Assembly: GCA_022711695.1 (NCBI GenBank) | Contig: JAKLEJ010000261.1 | Location: 1-5,512 of the forward strand | Direction: 5' to 3' | Source of the DNA: Verrucomicrobiota bacterium | Lineage (GTDB): Bacteria > Verrucomicrobiota > Verrucomicrobiia > Limisphaerales > JACRJZ01 | Length of the DNA stretch: 5,512 nucleotides | In this document: positions 1 to 5,512 of the stretch, piece after piece | Layout of the letters: each line of letters starts with the position of its first letter | Position numbering within the stretch: position 1 is the stretch's first letter | Position numbers and translations under genes: made by a program | The notes under the pieces: model-generated | Databases searched by the model: none | Told to the model about the DNA's origin: nothing | The model's input: the letters and a program-made list of their open reading frames with translations, nothing else

Positions 1-712
1 CGTAATAGAACCCCCAGGGCTTGCGTTGCCGGGCGTAGAGCGCGGCGTAGAGAACCTCCGGTTGCCGCGGGTCCATCACCACGTCCGCGCAGCCCGTCAG
101 TTCGTCATGCGGCTTGGGCGCGGTCAGGACGAGCCGCCAGGTCTTGCCGGCATCCACTGTCTTGAAGAGCCCGCGCTCGCCGCCGGGCGCCCAGAGCGAG
201 CCCGCCGCGGCCACATACGCCACGCTGGCGTTGGTCGGGTGAATGACCACGTGGCGGATGGCCCGGCTGGCCGGCAGCCCCACATGCTCCCACTTGCCCC
301 CGCCGTTGGTGGATCGATAGACGCCGTTTCCCCAGCCTGACGAGTTCCGGTCGTTGCCCTCGCCCGTTCCGATCCAAACCACCTCGGGGTCCGACGGGGC
401 CACGGCGATTGCGCCGATGGAATGGACCGCCTGGTCGTCGAAGATCGGCGAAAAGGTCGTGCCATTGTTGACCGTCTTCCAGGCGCCGCTGGTGGCAAAG
501 CCCGCGTAGAACACAAACGGATTGTCTGGATGGATCGCCAGGTCCGAGATGCGCCCGCCCATCACCGCTGGACCGATCGAGCGCGCCTTCAGGCCTTTGA
601 GCAGGACTTCGCCCGGCGGCGCGTTGGAGGGCTCGCCGGTCCAGGCGGGCGGGCAGGACAGGGACAGGAGCAGCGCGGCGGCGGCGGATCGAAGGAGGAG
701 CGCATTTGTCAT
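1..712 (-). CDS. Exported BNR/sortilin-type beta-propeller protein, 3' end missing (N-terminal 237 residues)
   Basis: The frame is open from ATG at 712-710 to the left edge, so the gene is cut by the window and has no stop here. The start is well fixed: an in-frame TGA lies six codons upstream (728-730) with no other start codon between. Residues 1-28 look like a Sec signal peptide, with Arg8 followed by an Ala/Leu core (residues 9-19). Cys20 sits in SLSC, a poor lipobox, so lipoprotein status is doubtful. Three Asp-box-like turns repeat about every 51-54 residues: TVNNGTTF (80-87), STNGGGKW (134-141) and TVDAGKTW (185-192). Between them run blade-like strands such as DLAIHPDNP and IAVAPSDPEVVWIGTGEGN. 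This pattern matches the large secreted proteins usually annotated as glycosyl hydrolase, WD40/YVTN/BNR-like or sortilin-Vps10 N-terminal, which as I recall are often near 1000 residues. The family name reflects fold; the catalytic activity and substrate are unknown. The only upstream promoter candidate is weak and there is no Shine-Dalgarno site. Confidence 0.9.
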   Translation of the reverse strand, partial: MTNALLLRSAAAALLLSLSCPPAWTGEPSNAPPGEVLLKGLKARSIGPAVMGGRISDLAIHPDNPFVFYAGFATSGAWKTVNNGTTFSPIFDDQAVHSIGAIAVAPSDPEVVWIGTGEGNDRNSSGWGNGVYRSTNGGGKWEHVGLPASRAIRHVVIHPTNASVAYVAAAGSLWAPGGERGLFKTVDAGKTWRLVLTAPKPHDELTGCADVVMDPRQPEVLYAALYARQRKPWGFYY

Positions 713-721
713 ACGGCCGCA

Positions 722-749
722 AGTGTATCACGTCGCCGTGCGAGTTCAA
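722..749 (-). promoter_or_regulatory. Weak sigma70-like promoter candidate for the BNR gene
   Basis: Reading leftward on the minus strand, TTGAAC (749-744) is followed after 16 bases by TACACT (727-722). Each hexamer matches four of six consensus positions. Transcription would begin near 715, only about three bases before the ATG at 712, giving an almost leaderless message, which would fit the lack of a Shine-Dalgarno site. Short matches like this arise by chance, so the call is tentative. The rest of the 713-911 divergent region shows no convincing operator, riboswitch or terminator. Confidence 0.2.
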
Positions 750-911
750 CGTCGCATGGAATGTGAGGACTCAGGAGGCGCGAAGCCGGGTTGTCACAGG
801 CGGCTCAGGAGGCTAGAGTCGCAGGCGAGGCGCGGTCTGGGATGACCCCATCGGCGCTTGAAGACTACAGTGCTTGCGGCGAATGGCCCGCGCGCGCCGG
901 CAAGAAGCGTT

Positions 912-1088
912 ATGAAGAAGATGCAATTCGAACAGGCGAAGGAGGACGAGTGGCCGCAGTGTCCCTATTGTCACAAGGAGATCCGGCAGATCAAGTTCAA
1001 GACGCGCGGTTTCTTCACCAGCACCGCCGCCTATTGGTGTCCGCACTGCAAAGCGATTCTCGGGCTCTCGAGCACCTTCAACGGCTGA
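912..1088 (+). CDS. Small zinc-ribbon protein, 58 residues
   Basis: The product has two Cys-x2-Cys knuckles, CPYCH (Cys17 and Cys20) and CPHC (Cys43 and Cys46), separated by 22 residues. This is the usual four-cysteine layout of a treble-clef or zinc-ribbon fold that binds one structural zinc. Basic residues (KEIRQIKFKTR) lie between the knuckles, followed by an aromatic/small patch (GFFTSTAAYW). There is no signal peptide or membrane segment, so it should be cytosolic. I do not recognise a named family; small ribbons of this kind can bind nucleic acid or protein, but function cannot be assigned. ATG at 912 is chosen. A TTG at 858 is in frame, but it would add a Pro/Ala/Arg-rich stretch unlike the compact ribbon. 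Only a weak AAGAAG (902-907) precedes the ATG. The gene ends 28 bases before the convergent end of the HzsA-like gene, with no evident terminator between them. The long ORF on the opposite strand here has no recognisable domain and is judged a shadow. Confidence 0.72.
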   Translation: MKKMQFEQAKEDEWPQCPYCHKEIRQIKFKTRGFFTSTAAYWCPHCKAILGLSSTFNG

Positions 1089-1116
1089 GCCTGCCGCGGA
1101 AACCGCCCGGCCGCGT

Positions 1117-3831
1117 TCAATGCCGGGGGCCGGACTCCACGGCCGGGCCGGCCATGAGCGCCTCGATGTTCTGACGCTCCAGCGCCTCCATCGTCTTTCG
1201 CTTTTCCTGGAAGCGGCGGTATTTTTCGGCGTCCTCGGCGCTCCAGGCATTGGCTTCCGTATAGTCCCCGCAGAAGGGCACGAACAGATCGATCCAAGCC
1301 GCGAGCTTGTCCAGTTCTTCACGGGACAGCCTGGCGCCTCCATGCCCTGATTCGAGCAGGGGCAGCAGTTCGCTCCGGATAGCTCCGCCGGCGCCCGGGG
1401 GCAATGGCGTGGGCACGGACTGCGAACCAATCCAGTTGACCACCCGGCCGTTGAACACCCCGAAGTAGGCTCCCACAGCCTCATAGTAGTCGGAAGGGGC
1501 GGCCTGGGTGAGGTTCAGGTAAGCGTCGCTCCAGCGACGCAGGGCGACTTTGTCCAGAACGGGTTCCCCGCGCAGGCTGAACGCGGGTCGATCGGCTGAG
1601 CCGTCCGCGGCGCGGGCCGCGGGCGAGCCCGCCGGAGCGTCGCCCCGAGCGCCGGCCCCGAAGAACGGCTTCCAGGGGGGATCGCGCTCGAGTGTCAGAG
1701 CGTCCCGCAGCCGGTCCGGGGTCATCTTGCGTTCGCGGTCGTGATGACATCGCACGCAATGGCGGTCGAGAATGGGCTGAATCTCGCGGGGGAAGCTGAA
1801 TCCGCGCGGCGGGCCGTAGAACGGTTCGAGCGCCTGGGGGCCGGCTTTGAGGGCCAGGGAAACACCGGAGGAATACGCGCTTGGGGCGGTGTTCTTGTGC
1901 TCGTGGCAGCCGGTGCAGGACTGGATCTCTCCAGGCTGGAGGGTGCTCCAACTGCGCATCGTTTGCAGGGCGCGGTTGCGGTCGTCGAGGGCCTGGAAAT
2001 ACAGGGGCATGCGCGCTGGGGCCCTGAAAAACGCGGAGCCGTCCTCGTGAACCCGCGCGTCCCCCAGGACGATCTTCACATCCCAGGAGCCGTTGCCGAT
2101 GGAGATCGGGGTGCAGACCAGCGCTTCGCCGGAAGGGCCGATGCTGCCGTTGTTTCCCACGCCAGCGGGGCGGTATTCGAGGCCGATCACGCGCAGCTTC
2201 TTGATCGAGCCGCGGGGCGCGCCCGCCAGCCCGGGGCCGGTGTAGATATCCTGCAGGTAGCAGAGCCCGCTCTGCTCCCGGTAGTCCGCCAGGTTCGGGC
2301 GCGTTGGCGGCGGCCGTCGCGGGGCCAGCGGCACGGGCTGGTTGCAGGGCATCTCCGGGTCGGCGGCCAGCAGTTCGCGCCGGCCGTTCATGTCCATCCA
2401 ATAGATGGCGAAATAAGCGCTCAGTTTGCGTCGGGCGCGGTCCTTCTCCCACCCCAGGGGCGCGTAGGTGACGAGGAACTCGGTCTCCGTGAGCGGGAAG
2501 GGATACTGGAAGAGCTCGCCCCGCTGTCCGTACATGTCCTGGCGGTCGGCGGGGGTGGGCCGAATGGGGGCGACGAGCTGCGCTCCCGAGTTCTCCTGGC
2601 GGCCCAGGGCGGGATCGATGACCCCGAGCTTGCCGGCCTGGGCGGTGTGATGGCCGGTGAAGACCCCCAGCGCCCTGGCCGTGCCGGGAATGCCGCGCGT
2701 ATGCACGATGGTGGTGGGGAACCACGATTGGTTCTTGTAAAACTCGGTCTGGCCCGTGCCATCGGGGTTCATCACGAACAGGGCCTGCGGAAACATCTGG
2801 CTGCGGTCGTTATAATCCCACCGCAGGTAGAGGACCCGGCCGTCGTCCAGCACCTGCGGATACAGCGTGTGCACCTGGTCAAAGCCCAGCCGCCGCAGAA
2901 AGCGGCCCTGGGCGTCGCACGTGTAGAGATTGCTCACCTCGGTCCACCAGCAGTCCACCGTCTGCACGCACCGCGTCGAGGCGAAGATGATGTCGCCGTT
3001 GGGCAGGTAGGCCGGCTCGTAATCGGCAAAGCCCAGGCCGAAGGTCACCTGCCGGATCAGACCGGAGGCCAGTTCCAGTTCGTAGAGGTGATAATCGTCG
3101 TCGTCCAGCGACTTCTTCCAGGCGAACAACACGCGGCTGGCGTCCCAGGAAACGGCGGGGTCCCGGATGGCCCCGTCGGGGTCCTCGAAGAGGGTCCGCG
3201 TTTTGGCGCGCGGCCCGTCCATCTCCACCACGCAAAGGGCCGAGCCGGGCCGAAAATGGCGTTCGTTCTGCGCGTCGGACTGCCCCTCCGTGTAGCCCAG
3301 GAACGAGGGCCGCAGGGTGGGATGCTTGGTAAAGACAATCCGCGGCCAGCGTTCCGCCAGGAGCCGAAGCCGCTCCGCGCGGCGCTGTTCGCAGATCCTG
3401 GCGTAGAGTTCGAGCCGCCGCGGGTCCGGCGACGGGGCAGGGGAGTCTTCGAGCTTCCGCCATTCCGCGCGCAATGCCTCGGCCTGTCCGCCCAATTCCC
3501 CCAGCGCGCGCTCCAGGAGCCGATCCTCGATGGCGGCGGGCGCATCGGTGGTAAACCAGTTCGTGAAACCGGGGCCGCAGTCCTGCAGGAGCCAATCCCA
3601 GGCCTGGGCGAACTCGTCCTGAAACGCATGCCAGACGGACAGAGCCCGGTCAGTCTGAGCCGCAGGCGGCAGCCCCGCCGCCCGCAAGCCCTCGCGCGAA
3701 CTCACGAGGGTCTTCTGCCACGTGGCCTCGCGGGCATAATACTCCCGGCCCAGGGTCTCGCCATTGAGCAGCGCCCAGGCCCCTCCCAGCGCCAGCCACG
3801 CGCATAGAGTCCGCAACCGCCACCGGTCCAT
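1117..3831 (-). CDS. HzsA-like (hydrazine synthase alpha-related) periplasmic diheme beta-propeller protein, 904 residues
   Basis: The first 28 residues (DRWRLR then a hydrophobic stretch to about residue 22) look like a Sec signal or N-terminal anchor, consistent with periplasmic haem attachment. Residues about 29-160 are charged and helical, possibly coiled coil. From about 165 to 500 lie TolB/WD40-like blades, including DPAVSWD (from 224), EPAYLPNG (from 272) and YPQVLDDG (from 324). Two c-type haem motifs follow: CTGCH (639-643) and CVRCH (692-696). An Ala/Gly-rich linker (about 724-748) precedes WSDAYLNLT (from 767) and a C-terminal segment with FCGDYTEANAW (Cys854). This order matches proteins annotated as hydrazine synthase alpha-related, found in many non-anammox Planctomycetes and Verrucomicrobia. 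It should do electron transfer or redox catalysis; the substrate is unknown. No beta or gamma subunit gene is nearby, so hydrazine synthesis is not supported. ATG 3831 is preferred because it begins the signal peptide; ATG 3882 would prepend 17 polar residues. The metallophosphoesterase gene lies just upstream on the same strand. Confidence 0.9.
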   Translation of the reverse strand: MDRWRLRTLCAWLALGGAWALLNGETLGREYYAREATWQKTLVSSREGLRAAGLPPAAQTDRALSVWHAFQDEFAQAWDWLLQDCGPGFTNWFTTDAPAAIEDRLLERALGELGGQAEALRAEWRKLEDSPAPSPDPRRLELYARICEQRRAERLRLLAERWPRIVFTKHPTLRPSFLGYTEGQSDAQNERHFRPGSALCVVEMDGPRAKTRTLFEDPDGAIRDPAVSWDASRVLFAWKKSLDDDDYHLYELELASGLIRQVTFGLGFADYEPAYLPNGDIIFASTRCVQTVDCWWTEVSNLYTCDAQGRFLRRLGFDQVHTLYPQVLDDGRVLYLRWDYNDRSQMFPQALFVMNPDGTGQTEFYKNQSWFPTTIVHTRGIPGTARALGVFTGHHTAQAGKLGVIDPALGRQENSGAQLVAPIRPTPADRQDMYGQRGELFQYPFPLTETEFLVTYAPLGWEKDRARRKLSAYFAIYWMDMNGRRELLAADPEMPCNQPVPLAPRRPPPTRPNLADYREQSGLCYLQDIYTGPGLAGAPRGSIKKLRVIGLEYRPAGVGNNGSIGPSGEALVCTPISIGNGSWDVKIVLGDARVHEDGSAFFRAPARMPLYFQALDDRNRALQTMRSWSTLQPGEIQSCTGCHEHKNTAPSAYSSGVSLALKAGPQALEPFYGPPRGFSFPREIQPILDRHCVRCHHDRERKMTPDRLRDALTLERDPPWKPFFGAGARGDAPAGSPAARAADGSADRPAFSLRGEPVLDKVALRRWSDAYLNLTQAAPSDYYEAVGAYFGVFNGRVVNWIGSQSVPTPLPPGAGGAIRSELLPLLESGHGGARLSREELDKLAAWIDLFVPFCGDYTEANAWSAEDAEKYRRFQEKRKTMEALERQNIEALMAGPAVESGPRH

Positions 3832-3920
3832 GTTCGCATTGACGCTTCCGTGGTTCCTGCCATTCGAGGATCCGGACTGCATAGGAGGAGATCGGGGGTT
3901 GTTCCGGCCATGCGCCCCGT

Positions 3921-5117
3921 TTAACGGCGGGCCTCGAAGCCGGGCAGAACCTCCTTGCCGGCGCAGTCCAGTACGCGAAGCTTCAGCCGGCGCCGATCCG
4001 CCTCCAGGATCATCACCGTGGCGCTATTCGTTTTGGGGCCGCCGCCGATGAAGACCGGATACGGATTCCCCAGGCTCCGGGCCGGATGAAACGCCCGCAC
4101 ATGCGTGTGCCCGCTGATGCCCAGGTCGGCCTTCTGAAGCAGGCGGCTCCAGGCGAGCTCCCAGGACGGGCGGTTGACGGAGTTCGTGGCCGCGCGGCCG
4201 CGATGCAGCGGGATGTGGTGCGCCACCACCCGCCAGGACGCCCGGCGGTACTCGCGCGACTTCACTTCACTTTCCAGCCATTCGGATTCCTCCCGGCGAA
4301 AGCGCTCGAAATCCACCAGACCCGCGTAAACCCAGTGTTCGTCCGGTTTGTCCTCGCCGTAATCCAGCACCACAAAGCGCACCGGGCCGGCGGTGAAGGC
4401 AAAGTAGGGCTTTCCGCCCGGCCACCCCAGCCAGGCCGGCAACTGCCGCGCAAAGGCCCCGCGCGTCTCGTGGTTGCCGCGCAGAAAGAAGGCGGGACGG
4501 CGGTCCGCCTGCGCCCCCTGGGTGTAGGCCGACAGCACCGACAGCGTCGGCGCCGCCGTCATGGGGTCGGCAAAGCAGTCCCCGTTGAACAGGCTGAAAT
4601 CGAATGGGCCGTCGCCGGCCGCGCGCCGCAGTTGCCGGAAGAGCCCGATGTCATTGTGGAGATCGTTGAAGATCAACGCCGACACGTTCTGCCCCGGCGC
4701 GGGCAGCGTCTGAAATGACGCCGCCTCCGAGCTCCACTCCGGGCCGAACTCGACCTTGTAGGCCTGGAACTTCCGGATGGGCTTGAAGCAGACGCGATAC
4801 CAGTAGTTGGTTCCCGGGCGCAATCCGTCCAGCACCACGCGATGTTCGGTCACGTTTGCGGCGCGCAAGCCGTGGATCGACGTGTCCCGCTTCGAGCCCA
4901 GCGCCGTCGTCTCGCCATACTCGACCCATCCGTAGGCCGGCTCATGCGTCTGCCAGAGCACGGCCATCGATGTGGGCGAAAGACACTGAAGATACGGGGT
5001 CTGGGCGAACCCGGAAGCCGGGGTTGGCGCGTTCGTGCCGAGGGTTTCCTGGGCGCCCCTTAGCGGGGCGGCGCAGGCCATCCATCCCAATGCCAGGACA
5101 ACGAGAATGCCTTTCAT
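3921..5117 (-). CDS. Secreted metallophosphoesterase with N-terminal purple-acid-phosphatase-like FN3 domain, 398 residues
   Basis: The protein hydrolyses a phosphoester of unknown identity, probably outside the cytoplasm. Residues 1-22 form a Sec signal peptide (MKG, then ILVVLALGWMACA). Cys15 is not in a good lipobox. Residues about 36-138 resemble the fibronectin-III-like domain found before purple acid phosphatases: TPYLQCLSPTSMAVLWQT, VEYGET, HRVVLDGLRPGTNYWYRV. The calcineurin-like catalytic domain (about 146-345) shows all the metal-binding blocks: NDLHND (Asp152, His154), NGD (Asp180), RGNHE (Asn215, His216), AHH (His300/His301) and SGHTH (His337, His339). The tyrosine that follows GD in true purple acid phosphatases (GDxxY) is absent; the sequence is GDCFA. 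The first block is DxH, not DxG. It is therefore a generic two-metal phosphoesterase rather than a purple enzyme. It is probably first in an operon with the HzsA-like gene downstream. The ATG at 5117 directly begins the signal peptide; GGAAAG upstream is too distant for an ideal ribosome site. Confidence 0.93.
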   Translation of the reverse strand: MKGILVVLALGWMACAAPLRGAQETLGTNAPTPASGFAQTPYLQCLSPTSMAVLWQTHEPAYGWVEYGETTALGSKRDTSIHGLRAANVTEHRVVLDGLRPGTNYWYRVCFKPIRKFQAYKVEFGPEWSSEAASFQTLPAPGQNVSALIFNDLHNDIGLFRQLRRAAGDGPFDFSLFNGDCFADPMTAAPTLSVLSAYTQGAQADRRPAFFLRGNHETRGAFARQLPAWLGWPGGKPYFAFTAGPVRFVVLDYGEDKPDEHWVYAGLVDFERFRREESEWLESEVKSREYRRASWRVVAHHIPLHRGRAATNSVNRPSWELAWSRLLQKADLGISGHTHVRAFHPARSLGNPYPVFIGGGPKTNSATVMILEADRRRLKLRVLDCAGKEVLPGFEARR

Positions 5118-5125
5118 GATCGCAC

Positions 5126-5143
5126 GTCTGTCTTTCCACAGAC
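5126..5143. repeat. Perfect inverted repeat in the leader of the metallophosphoesterase gene
   Basis: GTCTGT (5126-5131) and ACAGAC (5138-5143) form a perfect six-base inverted repeat around a six-base spacer, starting nine bases upstream of the metallophosphoesterase ATG. In RNA on the minus strand it would be a small hairpin just ahead of the start codon; as DNA it could be an operator half-site pair. No regulator is identified, and a six-base stem can occur by chance. Confidence 0.35.
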
Positions 5144-5206
5144 CCTACCACAAGACCTGCCGGGGAATGGAACAGAAATCGTCCGGCCCGAGTCCGCGCA
5201 TCCCCT

Positions 5207-5226
5207 GTGCCGCCAGCCGGCGGCGC
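5207..5226. repeat. GC-rich hairpin in the divergent intergenic region
   Basis: GCCGCC (5209-5214) and GGCGGC (5219-5224) pair perfectly around the loop AGCC. A T-G wobble and one more G-C pair extend the stem to 5207 and 5226. It lies midway between two divergent genes and has no following T-run on either strand, so it is not a classic intrinsic terminator. High GC content makes such stems likely by chance. Confidence 0.3.
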
Positions 5227-5281
5227 GTTCGATTGTCGCTGGCGCGGCTTCGTCCCTCTGGCGTGGATTCAAGACTTGCCA

Positions 5282-5310
5282 TGGACACCCCGCGGGCCGT
5301 GAGGCATACT
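5282..5310 (+). promoter_or_regulatory. Sigma70-like promoter candidate for the Tat-exported protein gene
   Basis: TGGACA (5282-5287) matches five of six bases of the -35 consensus. After a standard 17-base spacer comes CATACT (5305-5310), which matches four of six of the -10 consensus. Transcription would start near 5317, about nine bases before the ATG at 5326. That leader is too short for a normal ribosome site, and none is seen. If real, it also rules out the in-frame ATG at 5281, which would lie upstream of the transcript. Confidence 0.35.
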
Positions 5311-5325
5311 GCCGCCATCGCCATC

Positions 5326-5512
5326 ATGAACAAGAAACAGACCGTCTCCCGCCGGGCCGCCCTCAAGGGACTGGGCGCCACCGGGGTGGCCATGGCCTTT
5401 GTCCAGCAAACCGCCGGCGCCGCCGCGGCGGGGCCGCAGGACCCGCCCTCGACCGCTCGTGCCTCCGAGGCCCGGAAGCTCATTTGGGATCGTGTCTTCG
5501 GGACGCCGCTGA
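5326..5512 (+). CDS. Tat-exported protein, 3' end missing (N-terminal 62 residues)
   Basis: The frame is open from ATG 5326 to the right edge. Residues 8-14, SRRAALK, form a twin-arginine motif close to the SRRxFLK consensus, with Ala at the usual Phe position. A weakly hydrophobic h-region follows (GLGATGVAMAF, 15-25), then an Ala-rich c-region with likely signal peptidase cleavage around residues 33-36. The product should therefore fold in the cytoplasm, often with a cofactor, before export. The visible mature part is a Pro/Ser/Ala-rich stretch followed by EARKLIWDRVFGTPL, where the window ends before any diagnostic domain. An enzyme is likely, but I cannot name the family. An in-frame ATG at 5281 would add 15 residues before the Tat n-region and is less likely. 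The gene diverges from the metallophosphoesterase across 208 bases. Confidence 0.82.
   Translation, partial: MNKKQTVSRRAALKGLGATGVAMAFVQQTAGAAAAGPQDPPSTARASEARKLIWDRVFGTPL

Noticed and set aside
105..749. Open frame of 214 codons on the minus strand over the BNR gene
   Set aside because: It is Arg/Gly-rich and out of frame with the reading that carries a signal peptide and three Asp-box-like repeats.
842..871. Possible promoter ATGACC, 18-base spacer, TACAGT, ahead of the zinc-ribbon gene
   Set aside because: Only four of six matches in each box with a non-ideal spacer; too weak to report as a feature.
1092..1150. GC-rich pairings such as GCGG-AAA-CCGC and GGCCGG/CCGGCC near the convergent stops
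   Set aside because: Stems are short or lie inside coding sequence and no T-run follows, so an intrinsic terminator is not supported.
813..1484. Open frame of 223 codons on the minus strand opposite the zinc-ribbon gene
   Set aside because: No domain or signal is visible, and it overlaps the 3' end of the HzsA-like gene in another frame. The cysteine knuckles on the plus strand are better evidence.
1481..2725. Open frame of 414 codons on the minus strand within the HzsA-like gene
   Set aside because: It is an Arg/Pro/Gly-rich out-of-frame reading of a real gene, with no motif of its own.
1741..3807. Long open frame of 688 codons on the plus strand, antisense to the HzsA-like gene
   Set aside because: Its composition is Gly/Ala/Arg/Val-rich with no recognisable domain, and it mirrors a gene with clear haem and propeller motifs. 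Long antisense frames are expected at high third-position GC.
1117..3831. Reading the locus as evidence of anammox metabolism
   Set aside because: Only an alpha-like protein is present; no beta/gamma subunits or other anammox genes appear in the window, and such proteins occur in many non-anammox bacteria.
4086..4718. Open frame of 210 codons on the plus strand antisense to the metallophosphoesterase
   Set aside because: Arg/Gly/Pro-rich with no motif; the opposite strand has a complete set of metallophosphoesterase metal-binding blocks.
5145..5483. Open frame of 112 codons on the minus strand across the divergent region and the Tat gene
   Set aside because: No recognisable feature; the plus-strand reading has a convincing twin-arginine signal.

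Overview
The window is GC-rich and densely coding. It holds five protein genes and no RNA gene, transposon or CRISPR array that I can see. The protein families point to a bacterium of the Planctomycetes-Verrucomicrobia group or a similar soil or sediment lineage: a protein related to the alpha subunit of hydrazine synthase with two CxxCH haem motifs, a secreted BNR/sortilin-type propeller protein, a Tat-exported protein with an SRRxxLK signal, and translation starts without clear Shine-Dalgarno sites. The phylum is an inference from family content, not from a marker gene.

Layout. Positions 1-712 (minus) hold the N-terminal 237 residues of an exported BNR-repeat propeller protein that runs off the left edge. 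Positions 713-911 are a divergent intergenic stretch with one weak promoter candidate. Positions 912-1088 (plus) encode a 58-residue zinc-ribbon protein. It converges, across only 28 bases, on the largest gene at 1117-3831 (minus), a 904-residue HzsA-like diheme protein. Upstream of that on the same strand, 3921-5117 (minus) encodes a secreted metallophosphoesterase with an N-terminal fibronectin-like domain of the purple-acid-phosphatase type. Positions 5118-5325 are a second divergent intergenic region with two inverted repeats and a sigma70-like promoter facing right. Positions 5326-5512 (plus) are the first 62 codons of a Tat-exported protein that runs off the right edge.

How the genes may work together. 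Four of the five products carry export signals, so this is mainly an envelope or periplasmic gene neighbourhood. The metallophosphoesterase and the HzsA-like gene are co-directional with a short gap (89 bases to the preferred start, 38 to the longest ATG start) and could form a two-gene operon. No hydrazine synthase beta or gamma subunit lies in the window, so anammox chemistry is not supported. The large protein is better read as one of the wider HzsA-related family of unknown substrate. I see no clear multi-gene novel system. The best leads are the HzsA-like protein with its phosphoesterase partner, and the small zinc-ribbon gene.
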